Notes: generated by a model not told the origin, from the sequence alone. Counted from the stretch's first letter, positions 51,565 through 59,965 are shown. The stretch: DNA of 64,000 nt from an uncultured Lachnospiraceae bacterium (GCA_900551115.1 URUY01000018.1:10349-74348), one strand, 5' to 3'. Numbers and translations are program-made.

Positions 51565-52827
51565 TTAATAATCTTCCAATAATCTATTAATCTTTTCCTG
51601 ATCCCATGTATGGTGCTTAAGCACCTCACGGCTTACACCGCCGCATTTCCATGAATCCTGCCCGCAGCCGCGGTCAAAGGTCGCATCAAAATAAAGCCAC
51701 TCTCCGTCTATCAGTGCAATATTCCACATATGGTCTTCCTCATACAGCTTTCCGGAAACGTTAAAGCATTGCAATCCTGCCTTTTCAAAAAGCAGCTTCA
51801 GTGCATGGGAATAGCCGCCGCATATCGCCAAGTCGTCATGCAGGGCACCGTATGCCGTCTGGGAATGATACGGCATACCGGTCTTGTCCGTATAGTAGCG
51901 GAAATCATATTTTACATTGCCTGTCAAATAGCCGTACAGGGCAAATGCCTTTTCCCTGTCGCTCATATCCGACGTCACATACTCTGCAACCACGCTCCCT
52001 GCCAGTTCATCGCAGCTTTCCAGATAGGCGAGGCATTCTTCCCCGGTCATTCCCATAGCCGGGGAAAAGGTAATTGCTGTGGCGTCATTATTCAAAAATC
52101 CTACAATATAGCCTCCGCCTGCCTGCTGCAGGGCGTTGTTCATATCGTCTGCATTAAGCTCCTTATTGGTTATCCTTATATTCACCGTCTCACTTCCAAG
52201 ATGTCCTGACGCAACTGCAATGATATCTGCTAAGGAAGCAACCGGCTCTCCAGTAAAATCTGCCGGAAAACTGCCGGTTTTATAGGGCATATAGCTGATT
52301 GCAGCTGTCAGAAATCCATCTGCTATTACGGCATCCAGATTATAAGCATAAATATATTCCCTGTTCTGTGACGTAATATCAAAGTACAGATTCTTTACAT
52401 CATTTTCGGGAAATTCTCCAAAGCTTACGGCGCTTATATCCATTTTTCGCGGCTGCCGCATGGCTGCAATCGCCGCCTCCAGCTCCGCTTTTATTTCATC
52501 CATGCTATTTACTATAAGCACTCCCTGCGGCACAGTGCCTTCTGTATTATTCTCTTCTGTCTGAGTTTCTTCGGTTAGGTTTTCCTCTGTTTGGCTTTCC
52601 TCTGTTACAGGCTCTCCCTCAGAAGCTGCCTCTTTGGATGTCCCTTCTGCCAATATTCCTTCCGGGGTTTCTTCTGTCGGCACACTTCCTGCCGTTTCTT
52701 CTCCGACAGTGGTCTGCATTCCCTCATTTTTTTCCTTACCTGTAATCTTACCACAACCTGCTGCCATTACAATTATAAGTAAAGGAAGCCAAAATGCCGC
52801 TGCCGTTTTTTTCATTATTTTCCGCAT
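51565..52827 (-). CDS. Transglutaminase-domain lipoprotein
   Basis: A 420-residue lipoprotein with lipobox IIVMAAGCGKIT (Cys25), a Glu/Thr-rich linker of repeated SEEG/TEE motifs (about 35-100) and a C-terminal transglutaminase-like domain. The triad is Cys in LAICGGYSHALKLL, His in YEEDHMWNIALIDG and Asp in YFDATFDRGC. It would act at the cell surface on peptides or cell wall. AAGGA lies eight bases before the ATG. Its neighbours are not functionally related in an obvious way. Confidence 0.85.
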   Translation of the reverse strand: MRKIMKKTAAAFWLPLLIIVMAAGCGKITGKEKNEGMQTTVGEETAGSVPTEETPEGILAEGTSKEAASEGEPVTEESQTEENLTEETQTEENNTEGTVPQGVLIVNSMDEIKAELEAAIAAMRQPRKMDISAVSFGEFPENDVKNLYFDITSQNREYIYAYNLDAVIADGFLTAAISYMPYKTGSFPADFTGEPVASLADIIAVASGHLGSETVNIRITNKELNADDMNNALQQAGGGYIVGFLNNDATAITFSPAMGMTGEECLAYLESCDELAGSVVAEYVTSDMSDREKAFALYGYLTGNVKYDFRYYTDKTGMPYHSQTAYGALHDDLAICGGYSHALKLLFEKAGLQCFNVSGKLYEEDHMWNIALIDGEWLYFDATFDRGCGQDSWKCGGVSREVLKHHTWDQEKINRLLEDY

Positions 52828-52915
52828 CTTTGCCGTCCTTTCCGTATAGTACCAATCTGCTTTATCCGATGACGGTACTATACAAATTTTTCCATATAAT
52901 AAAGGTAGCCGTTAA

Positions 52916-54892
52916 TTACTGGCTTATCTCCATATCCGCAAGCTCTGTTTCCGTTTCCATCATCCTTTCTAACAAAGTCTCCTGCTGATGTTCCTCAAAG
53001 TCCAGCTTATTCTGCAATTCCATCAGCTTTTCATAATCTGTAGCAAGTACCGGGTCTAAAAGCTGCATTTTCAATTCCTCTGCCCTGCTTTCGCTTTCTG
53101 CAAGCTGGGCTTCATATTTCTCCAGCTGCCTTAACAGACGGGATTTTATCTTGCCTGCATTGTAATAGGTCTTTTTGTCAAAAACATCCTGAAGCGTAGG
53201 CTCCTTCGGCGAAATTTTCTGCTGCTCTTCAAATTTTATCCTTTCAAGCTTTGTCTTTTCCTGCTTTGATTTCTCCTGTTTCGATTTCTCCTGCAAATAG
53301 TCTTCATAGGCATTGCTATACTGCCTTACCTCATTTTCACCAAACTCTAAAATTCCTGTTGCAATCTGCCTGATGAAATAACGGTCATGGGATACAAAGA
53401 GTACCGTCCCCCGAAACTCTCTAAGCATCTGCTCAAGCGCGTCCTTCCCCACTATATCCATATGGTTTGTAGGTTCATCTAAAATCAGCAGATTCGGTTT
53501 TGTCCGGAACATTTTACAGAGCGCAAGACGCACCTTTTCACCGCCGGAAAGCTGCCCCATCTTCTTTTCCACTTCCTCCTGCGAAAACAGAAAACTGCCA
53601 AGCGCGCTTCTTACCTCTTCCCGCAAAAGCGCCGGATAGGCTTCCCGGAAGTTGTCAAGTACCGTCTGCTCCTGGTCGTCATCATTTACCACCGCTCTTT
53701 GCTGGTCAAAGTATCCCCATTCTACGTTTTGTCCGAATATAAAGCTTCCGCCAAGCGGCTTTACATTTCCAACCAAGGTCTTTAACAGCGTGGATTTTCC
53801 TTTTCCGTTTTCTCCGATAATGGCAAGCCGTTCTCCTTTTTGCAGCCGAAACGAAACACGGCTTAACTCCTTGTCATAGCCTATTTTTAAGTTTTTCACT
53901 GTCAGAACGTCCGCATAGCTCTCGATTCTCGGTGTAAACAGCGCATGAAAGGTTTTCGTATCAAAGCGTCTCGGCTTTTCTATTTTTATCATATGCTCGA
54001 TTGCCATACGCTTGGAACGCGTTGCTGCCACCTTCGTAGGTGTATTCTTCCACTTTTCAATCCAATCCGTCAGGCGCTTGATTTCCTTCTGCTGCTCCTC
54101 GTAATCCTTTTCCTGCTTTGCCGTATCCTCTTCCTTACGCTTCAGAAAAGCAGAATAATTACCCGGATAACGCTTGATTCTGTGGTATTCAATCTCATAG
54201 GTCACATCAGTAACTCTGTCTAAAAACATGCGGTCATGGGATACAATAATAACCGCTCTGTCATAATTTTTCAGATAGCCCTCCAACCATTCAATGGTAG
54301 GCAGGTCCAGATGGTTTGTGGGTTCATCAAGCAGCATGATGTCCGGACGTTCAAGCAAAAGCTTAATAAATGCCACCTTGGTCTGCTGTCCGCCGGAAAA
54401 GCTGCCGATAGGACGTTTTAAATCCTCCAACACAAAACCAAACCTCTGAAACAATATTTCCATATCCTGCCGCCGGGTATATCCTCTAAGTGCCTCCATC
54501 TGTTTTTGCAGCATGTCATATTCTGCAAGAAGCTGCTTCTGTTCGCCGGTATGAAGCTGCGATTCAATCTCCTTCATCCTCGCCTCACAGGCAAATACCG
54601 GCGCAAAAGCCTTTTCAATCTCCTCTTCTACCGTCACCTCTGTATCCGTAAAGCTGACCTGCCTTAAGAACCCTATATTTTGCTTGCCCGCCATGAAAAT
54701 GCCGCACTCTTCGTCACTGTCCAAGTTGCTCATCTTGATATCTCCGGCTATCAGCTTTAACAGTGTGGTCTTTCCGCAGCCGTTTCTTCCCACGATGGCA
54801 ATTTTTTCTTTGTCATGCACTTCAAAATTTACATCTTCTATTATAGTGTCTGCCGCATACTGCACTAACGCATGCCTGATCTGATACCGCAT
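52916..54892 (-). CDS. ABC-F family ATPase (ribosome-associated type)
   Basis: A 658-residue cytoplasmic protein with two ABC ATPase domains and no membrane segment. Walker A motifs are VGRNGCGKTTLLKL and IGENGKGKSTLLKT. Signature motifs are FSGGQQTKVAF and LSGGEKVRLAL, and the Walker B ends are LLDEPTNHLDLP and ILDEPTNHMDIV. The charged linker and a C-terminal coiled coil (about 570-650) fit the Uup/YdiF/EttA-like group acting on ribosomes. The start ATG at 54892 has GGAGG just upstream and the frame overlaps the acetyltransferase stop only if extended to 54913. Confidence 0.92.
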   Translation of the reverse strand: MRYQIRHALVQYAADTIIEDVNFEVHDKEKIAIVGRNGCGKTTLLKLIAGDIKMSNLDSDEECGIFMAGKQNIGFLRQVSFTDTEVTVEEEIEKAFAPVFACEARMKEIESQLHTGEQKQLLAEYDMLQKQMEALRGYTRRQDMEILFQRFGFVLEDLKRPIGSFSGGQQTKVAFIKLLLERPDIMLLDEPTNHLDLPTIEWLEGYLKNYDRAVIIVSHDRMFLDRVTDVTYEIEYHRIKRYPGNYSAFLKRKEEDTAKQEKDYEEQQKEIKRLTDWIEKWKNTPTKVAATRSKRMAIEHMIKIEKPRRFDTKTFHALFTPRIESYADVLTVKNLKIGYDKELSRVSFRLQKGERLAIIGENGKGKSTLLKTLVGNVKPLGGSFIFGQNVEWGYFDQQRAVVNDDDQEQTVLDNFREAYPALLREEVRSALGSFLFSQEEVEKKMGQLSGGEKVRLALCKMFRTKPNLLILDEPTNHMDIVGKDALEQMLREFRGTVLFVSHDRYFIRQIATGILEFGENEVRQYSNAYEDYLQEKSKQEKSKQEKTKLERIKFEEQQKISPKEPTLQDVFDKKTYYNAGKIKSRLLRQLEKYEAQLAESESRAEELKMQLLDPVLATDYEKLMELQNKLDFEEHQQETLLERMMETETELADMEISQ

Positions 54893-54903
54893 TTCTCCTC
54901 CAA

Positions 54904-55572
54904 TTAATCCCATTGCATAGGAAAGTACTGTTTTTCCAATGCATCAAAATGTTTATTATATTCCTCCGCGTCAGCTTCTGAGAGTTTTTCAAAAACTTCC
55001 GCTTCATAAAATTTCCCGTGAATATCTTTCATTCCTTCAGACCGCAGTTCTACTCCCATAAAGGCGTCAAAATTTTTACCGTCCGGAGTCGTAATACCGA
55101 AGTGGTCACAGGTTTTAAACCCGATTCTCGGGTAATAATCCGGCTCGCCAAAGATAATGATACCTGGATATCCTGCCTCTTTTGCCAATTGCATCGTCTC
55201 TTTTAAGAGCATTTCTCCGATTCCGCAGCCATGCCACTCAGGTTTTACACACAATGGTCCAAAGGTAGTTACTTCATGAAGCTTTTCTCCGTCTTTTACC
55301 CATGACCTGGAATACATAATGGTCCCCACAATCTCTCCGTCCACCACCGCAATACGGCTAAGCTCCGGCAGATAATCGCTGCTTTCCCGCAAAACATGAA
55401 CCAGATAATGCTCATTGCAGCCTTTTGTGTGTTTGTTCCAAAATGCCTCCTGGGTCAGGCGTTCCACTGCATGATAATCTGCAGGCTCTTCTTTTCTGAT
55501 TTCTACCTCTTTGGGTGTCAGACGTTTTTTTCTTTTTAAAAAATATCCCATCCTGACACAGCTTTCTTTCAT
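54904..55572 (-). CDS. GNAT-family N-acetyltransferase
   Basis: A 222-residue acetyltransferase. FGPLCVKPEWHGCGIGEMLL carries the acetyl-CoA-binding motif A, and GYPGIIIFGEPDYYPRIGFK is the motif B region. This matches the YhbS-like group of GNAT proteins. The start is uncertain among TTG 55578, ATG 55572 and ATG 55551; AGGCAGG lies about 7-14 bases upstream of the first two. It is 11 bases upstream of the ABC-F gene and probably co-transcribed with it. Confidence 0.83.
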   Translation of the reverse strand: MKESCVRMGYFLKRKKRLTPKEVEIRKEEPADYHAVERLTQEAFWNKHTKGCNEHYLVHVLRESSDYLPELSRIAVVDGEIVGTIMYSRSWVKDGEKLHEVTTFGPLCVKPEWHGCGIGEMLLKETMQLAKEAGYPGIIIFGEPDYYPRIGFKTCDHFGITTPDGKNFDAFMGVELRSEGMKDIHGKFYEAEVFEKLSEADAEEYNKHFDALEKQYFPMQWD

Positions 55573-55610
55573 CTCCAAAGCTTTACCTGCCTCACGGTCC
55601 CTATCCTATT

Positions 55611-55928
55611 CTATCCGAATAAAGACTTCTTGCAGAAAAATGCAATGGCCTTTTCATTATCCCACTGTGTTTCCACAATAACAGCCTTTCGCCGCTCAAG
55701 CCTTGCCTGTTCTTTCGCAACTGCCATCAGCCTATGACCGATTCCTTTTCTCTGATATTTTAGCGCTACCCAAAGCTCCGTCACCCACAGGCAATTACTC
55801 TGTTCTTCCGGCGCTGTCTCTATAGCAGCAACCAATTCCCCCTGCATAAGCACTCCCCATGCACAGGTATTTTCGCTCTGTTCTTTTTTCAGTTGTTCTC
55901 TTTTTAAATGTATAATTTTGTAATCCAT
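55611..55928 (-). pseudogene. Truncated GNAT acetyltransferase
   Basis: The 105-codon frame holds the central part of a GNAT protein (WVTELWVALKYQRKGIGHRL has the Q/RxxGxG motif; VIVETQWDNEKAIAFF is the next segment). It lacks about 50 residues between its first strand and the core, and stops right after AFFCKKSLFG where relatives continue with a further strand. I read it as an internally deleted, C-terminally truncated relic, although a compact functional form cannot be excluded. Confidence 0.55.
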
Positions 55929-56023
55929 TTTCCCTCCATGCCAAAGCTTTTACGCATCCTCGCCGAATGTTTCAATTTACAGAAAAGCCCTTCCCATTTT
56001 AGCTTGGCAATATTTTCCTATAA

Positions 56024-56060
56024 ACCAAAAAGGGCCGCAGTATATAAAAATACCACGACC
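56024..56060 (-). terminator. Terminator of the 22-codon small gene
   Basis: On the minus strand an 11-bp stem (GGTCGTGGTAT against ATACTGCGGCC, with G-U pairs) has a short T/A loop and is followed by CTTTTTGG. It lies 35 bases past the small ORF stop. Confidence 0.7.
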
Positions 56061-56095
56061 TTCAGCCAACCTTCATTTTCAACAATGTATAGCTG

Positions 56096-56164
56096 TTATT
56101 TATTTCCGTACGAGGTATTCAAATACAATCTTAAGTTTTTATTTTTCATTACTTTACCTGTCAT
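56096..56164 (-). CDS. 22-residue small protein or leader peptide with its own transcription unit
   Basis: The frame reads MTGKVMKNKNLRLYLNTSYG, then N, K and TAA. AAAAGGAGG sits nine bases before the ATG, an optimal ribosome site. A TTGACA/TATACC promoter is at 56244-56217 and a strong terminator follows at 56060-56024, so the unit is complete on about 190 bases. The peptide is basic with no membrane segment or cysteine. It is too short for usual gene callers. Possible roles are a short regulatory peptide, a RiPP-like precursor or a type I toxin-like peptide; nothing decides among these. Confidence 0.5.
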   Translation of the reverse strand: MTGKVMKNKNLRLYLNTSYGNK

Positions 56165-56216
56165 TTTGACTTACCTCCTTTTCTCCCAAATCCTCAATTT
56201 TCTGTTACCTGCTTAT

Positions 56217-56244
56217 GGTATACTAAAAATAGGCTTTTTGTCAA
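56217..56244 (-). promoter_or_regulatory. Promoter of the 22-codon small gene
   Basis: On the minus strand a perfect TTGACA (56244-56239) and TATACC (56222-56217) are spaced by 16 bases, giving a start near 56210, about 45 bases before the ATG. Confidence 0.55.
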
Positions 56245-56485
56245 CCGGTTGCTGGGTTTATATTATTGATGCCAAAGACACAATATTGATAAAGGTACCG
56301 GACTTAGAAATTCTGACAGAAGGCTATGGTATGGCAAATGCAATCAAAATGGCCAGAGACGCCATAGGACTTACCGGCATTACAATGAAGATATAAATAA
56401 AGCAATTCCAATTCCCTGCGAATTAGAGGATATAAATATAGAAAATGCACATATCAATTCAGCACCCATACACTTTCTCTTGTAA
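56240..56485 (+). pseudogene. HicB-like antitoxin remnant (frameshifted, N-terminus missing)
   Basis: The plus strand encodes GCWVYIIDAKDTILIKVPDL, then EILTEGYGMANAIKMARDAI and GLTGITM, which is the HicB core. A stop follows at 56396 in this frame. Moving by one base near 56387 gives EDINKAIPIPCELEDINIEN and onwards to a TAA at 56485, the natural continuation of a HicB (ITMEDINK...). One missing G would explain the shift. No start codon or ribosome site fits the HicB part and no HicA gene is next to it. The divergent promoter of the small gene lies exactly at the broken N-terminal end. Confidence 0.65.
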
Positions 56486-56527
56486 AAAAATATACCTCTT
56501 CCAGGGTTTATCCTTTCCAGAGTTTCC

Positions 56528-59500
56528 TTACCCTCTCACCCCTGCAAAGTACCGAATCAATATGTCCTTAATATAATTATATCTTCTGGCATAGGAATTC
56601 TCTATCCGTATCAGTTCAAATCCATGCTCTCTGCAGATTTGGTTTTTCTTTCTGTCACGCTCACGAACAATATCGTCCTCTCTATGCTCTCTTCCGTCCA
56701 GTTCAATCGCCAATATCGGAAGCTCATTTTTATAATAATCCCGCTCATAAACTACAAAATCAAACCTTCCGGTATAAAATAAATTATTATATTTGGTATT
56801 GCCATTAAATACATGAGCAATACTTACTTCCTTCTGTACTATGCACTTCCGGTTTGTATTGAGTACGTTATCCAGTGCATGATTCAGCGTTGCTAAAAAT
56901 GCTGTTTCTGTCTCCGTGCTGTATGGCTTAATTCCCAACGCACGAGAAGCGCTTACACGCGGTGTAACCTGTGAAGTACCGTTTGTTATAACATACTGGG
57001 CAAGCTCATATAAATCATCCGTACTATCTGTATGTAACCGCTCCAGTTCCTTTCTACTTGACAGAATAACAATCTGTTCCTTTGCCCTTGAAGTTGCCAC
57101 ATTTATCAGTTCCTTATTGTTTTTCAGCCAGTCATATGTACGTGTACCAGTCTTATCTGTTAATGCCAGGGAAAAGAGAATAATGTCCTTTTCGTCTCCT
57201 TGAAAAGCATGAACAGTCCCACAGGAAACGTTACCAATTTCATTCTTTTTCAACAAGTCGTTAATCAAATCCTTTTGATTGACAAACGGTGTGATAACAC
57301 CTATACTTTTATTCTTATTGAGACCGGCAAATTGAAGTATCTCTTCTGCTTCTCTTGGTGCTGTATTTTTATAATAAGTAATATTATCTGCAATATCCTT
57401 GAAAATCAACGGCTGTTCTGTTTTACTCGTACTACATATTACCAATTTATTGTTATAATATTTTTTATTATTAAAATCTATAATCTGCTTGTCGCACCGG
57501 TAATGATGACTAAGAAGAATTTCTCCGCTGACGGAATCACAGGCAAGATAAGTTTTATAAATGGAATTGGCAATATAGTCATATTCCTCCGTCACATCAT
57601 ACATTTTGCGCAGTTTTTCATTGTCCATAGGGTCTAAAACAATAACCGGACTGAGCTGCTGCGGGTCTCCTACCAGCATCAAGCTGCGCCCCCGCAAAAT
57701 AGGAACCAGGGATACTGCAATATTTCCCTGACTTGCTTCATCCATAATAACCATATCAAACCATGCACCGGGTTCTCCAATCTTGTGCGCAGAAATAGAT
57801 GTAGTTGCAATAACGGGAAAAATCCGTTGAAACTTTTTTAAGTTTCCTTCTTTCTTCAGATATTCGTTAAAACCTTTAATTTTTTCCTTACGTGTTTTTT
57901 CCGTATTTTCATCTGCATATACAATTTTAAGCAAATCTTCATTTTTAGGTTCCTTCAACCGTTGAATATATTTTGCCGAAGTATAAAACAGATATTTTTT
58001 AAACTCTTCTTCATCCTCAAGTACCAGCTTTAAAGCCTCTTCATCTGTAATCTCTCCAATTTGAGAAAGTTTTTTTCTTACCTCTTCAAGTTGAACGCCT
58101 TGAAGCTGTGTCTGAAAAGTCAGATGCCGATTAACATCCATCAATTTTTCAATAGCCTCTTCCGTTTCAAGCAATTCGAGTTTTTCCTCATGACGACGCA
58201 AAAGCTCCGTCAGCTTTCGTGTCCGGATTACTTTATCATCTTTATTTCGTTCTAACGTACTGTCAAATATGGTAATATCTTTCGTACGTTCATATAAATC
58301 CCGTATATAATGCAATGCTTCAAATACTTTCTCATCATTTCCCAACCTGATAATAGGAAAAGGAATTATACCTTTATTCCGATAGGAAATGTTCATAAGC
58401 TTTTCACACACACCATCTATAGGATGATTGTTATAAGAAGAAAACAGCACCGTCTTTTCATTAAAAAAGGCCGTGACTATCGTATTTACAATCGTGTTAG
58501 TCTTTCCTGTTCCGGATGGCCCCTGAATATAAGCTAAAGGGTATTTAATGGCATTATGAATTGCCAAAAGCTGATCCAAATTAATACGTTTATTTAAAAG
58601 TGCAATAGGATAATCCTTTCTCCGTTCCACCTGTTTTAGTAAATTTCCAAAAAAAGCCTGAATGGGAATCGTTACCTTATCCTCTTCAAACATCTTATGA
58701 ATCGCTTCGTATTCATTATGTAAATCCAACACAATATCCCTGCCGATAGCCAACACATAAGGCATATCATCTACGCCGTCCAATTGTCTGCCGGAACAGG
58801 TAATTCTATCCTTAATTTCTTCTGCATTTTTTTCAAAATCTTTTAATAATTCGTAGTCCTCTGCATCTAAAAATCTGCGAATACTCTGTTTATTTCCATT
58901 TATTGTAAATTCTGTACAAACTGTAATTTCTTCATCTCTGCGCAGCATCCGTCCTTTTACATCCAGTTTAAGTTTCCTATACGCAAGCACATAAAGCCCC
59001 TGTTTCGTATTCACACTAAGAACATTCATTGCAAGCTGTTTTATTCTGTGGCTAGCTGCTTCTTTTGATGCTCCATACTGAAAATTACTTACAATTTCTC
59101 TAAACTGCTCTGAGCTTAGTTCATAGCTTCCGGCTCTCAGCCTGTCCCCATCCAATTTGCTTACAAGTGCATATTCCGTCTTATACGGCGTAGTATCCAG
59201 CTTATTGCATTTTTCCAGATAATTCAGTATTTTTAAATTTGCAACATTATGAAATATACTTTGATATTTAAGAGGATTATTACAGATATCTTCCTTTAAT
59301 CGAATATCCGTCTCGAAATAAGAGCCATCAATTATACTCGATGACAAAATAGAATCAATATAGATTTTCAGTTGCCGTGTAGTATATTGTGCCAAATGAA
59401 GTCCTTCCACCTTCATAGACTTATCCAGTGGATTGATACTGATTATTCCTATCCAATATTTAGTGATTTCATCTTTTCCATTCCTATATTCAATGCTGAG

Positions 59501-59551
59501 CCACTTATTCTCATGAACCGCTTTGAATATGTCTCGATAAATAGTATTCAT
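56528..59551 (-). CDS. WYL-like / superfamily 1 helicase / PD-(D/E)XK nuclease fusion
   Basis: This 1007-residue protein starts with a WYL-like segment (about 1-80; IYRDIFKAVHENKWLSIEYR). A DNA2/NAM7-type SF1 helicase follows: Walker A YIQGPSGTGKTNTIVNT (about 346), Walker B VIMDEASQGNIAVS, motif III LVGDPQQLSPVIVL, motif V CGTVHAFQGDEKDIILFSLA and motif VI NVATSRAKEQIVIL. The last 120 residues look like a DUF2726-type nuclease (GRFDFVVY... and LPILAIELDGREHREDD, the D-ExD pattern of PD-(D/E)XK enzymes). A DNA or RNA processing defence enzyme is likely. It stands between a CRISPR array and decayed antitoxin genes. No other cas-like gene is adjacent. Confidence 0.85.
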   Translation of the reverse strand: MNTIYRDIFKAVHENKWLSIEYRNGKDEITKYWIGIISINPLDKSMKVEGLHLAQYTTRQLKIYIDSILSSSIIDGSYFETDIRLKEDICNNPLKYQSIFHNVANLKILNYLEKCNKLDTTPYKTEYALVSKLDGDRLRAGSYELSSEQFREIVSNFQYGASKEAASHRIKQLAMNVLSVNTKQGLYVLAYRKLKLDVKGRMLRRDEEITVCTEFTINGNKQSIRRFLDAEDYELLKDFEKNAEEIKDRITCSGRQLDGVDDMPYVLAIGRDIVLDLHNEYEAIHKMFEEDKVTIPIQAFFGNLLKQVERRKDYPIALLNKRINLDQLLAIHNAIKYPLAYIQGPSGTGKTNTIVNTIVTAFFNEKTVLFSSYNNHPIDGVCEKLMNISYRNKGIIPFPIIRLGNDEKVFEALHYIRDLYERTKDITIFDSTLERNKDDKVIRTRKLTELLRRHEEKLELLETEEAIEKLMDVNRHLTFQTQLQGVQLEEVRKKLSQIGEITDEEALKLVLEDEEEFKKYLFYTSAKYIQRLKEPKNEDLLKIVYADENTEKTRKEKIKGFNEYLKKEGNLKKFQRIFPVIATTSISAHKIGEPGAWFDMVIMDEASQGNIAVSLVPILRGRSLMLVGDPQQLSPVIVLDPMDNEKLRKMYDVTEEYDYIANSIYKTYLACDSVSGEILLSHHYRCDKQIIDFNNKKYYNNKLVICSTSKTEQPLIFKDIADNITYYKNTAPREAEEILQFAGLNKNKSIGVITPFVNQKDLINDLLKKNEIGNVSCGTVHAFQGDEKDIILFSLALTDKTGTRTYDWLKNNKELINVATSRAKEQIVILSSRKELERLHTDSTDDLYELAQYVITNGTSQVTPRVSASRALGIKPYSTETETAFLATLNHALDNVLNTNRKCIVQKEVSIAHVFNGNTKYNNLFYTGRFDFVVYERDYYKNELPILAIELDGREHREDDIVRERDRKKNQICREHGFELIRIENSYARRYNYIKDILIRYFAGVRG

Positions 59552-59686
59552 CACCACACCCCTAGCTACGCCAACCTTATTATACCTTCAACAAATACTC
59601 TAACTAAGTTCTTTTTGTTTATGATATATGCTAATATTGTTTTCTCAAAATTTTAAAACCAACATTATTTACACCATTGTAGTCTT

Positions 59687-59715
59687 AATATAGCATTTCT
59701 AATGACTGTAGTCAA
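59687..59715 (-). promoter_or_regulatory. Probable promoter of the helicase-nuclease gene
   Basis: On the minus strand TTGACT (59715-59710) and TATATT (59692-59687) are separated by 17 bases. Transcription would start near 59680 with a leader of about 125 bases. Confidence 0.5.
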
Positions 59716-59726
59716 TATGTTATTAT

Positions 59727-59763
59727 CAATAAATTCACTTATATTATTATCAACATTATTGAA
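59727..59763 (-). promoter_or_regulatory. Putative target (protospacer-like) site of the crRNA-like RNA, with TTC PAM
   Basis: The minus strand reads TTC then AATAATGTTGATAATAA. The RNA guide at 59821 begins AATAATGTTGTTAATAA: ten identical bases, one mismatch, then six more. TTC directly 5' is the established type I-C PAM. The site overlaps the -35 box of the RNA's own promoter (59759-59764) and lies 12 bases upstream of the -35 box of the helicase promoter. Confidence 0.5.
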
Positions 59764-59787
59764 ACATTTGTTTTGTTATGATATAAT
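59759..59787 (+). promoter_or_regulatory. Promoter of the crRNA-like small RNA
   Basis: TTGAAA (59759-59764) and a perfect TATAAT (59782-59787) have exactly 17 bases between them. Start of transcription is expected near 59794, immediately before the repeat-like hairpin. Confidence 0.7.
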
Positions 59788-59793
59788 GCGGTT

Positions 59794-59900
59794 GACGGGT
59801 TGATACCTGCGGATTGAAATAATAATGTTGTTAATAAAAAAACAATACCAAGCCCCTATATAGGACTTTAATATATTCAGTCCTTATAGGGGCATTTTCT
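59794..59900 (+). ncRNA. Predicted crRNA-like (mini-CRISPR) small RNA
   Basis: Predicted transcript of about 105 bases. It begins with a short stem-loop CGGGT-TGAT-ACCTG (59796-59809). CGGATTGAAAT (59810-59820) follows and matches 10 of 11 bases of the segment after the stem in the array repeat (TGGATTGAAAT). Next come about 31 spacer-like bases (59821-59851) and then a strong terminator. The layout copies one repeat plus one spacer, but the repeat stem sequence differs with pairing kept. It lies at the array's leader-distal end on the opposite strand. It resembles the CreA/CreR class of Cascade-guiding regulatory RNAs. No experimental evidence. Confidence 0.6.
59852..59893. terminator. Strong bidirectional terminator between small RNA and CRISPR array
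   Basis: GCCCCTATA...TATAGGGGC plus an inner AGGACT/AGTCCT gives a 15-bp stem with one bulge. ATTTTCT follows on the plus strand. On the minus strand a T-rich run (TTGTTTTTTTA) follows shortly. It can end both the small RNA and the CRISPR precursor. Confidence 0.8.
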
Positions 59901-59965
59901 ATGCCAAATTCATGCAATAAGTAGCCATTTATGTGCTTCCGCCATTTTCACATATATATGCTTGT

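Noticed and set aside
55908..56239. N-terminal two thirds of the 162-codon plus-strand frame leading into the HicB-like segment
   Set aside because: The sequence has no family likeness, lacks a ribosome site and is antisense to the small gene and its terminator; only the part after 56240 is HicB-like.
59660..59669. A further copy of AATAATGTTG on the minus strand as a second target of the crRNA-like RNA
   Set aside because: The flanking bases are GTA instead of TTC and the match stops after ten bases, so chance in AT-rich DNA is enough.
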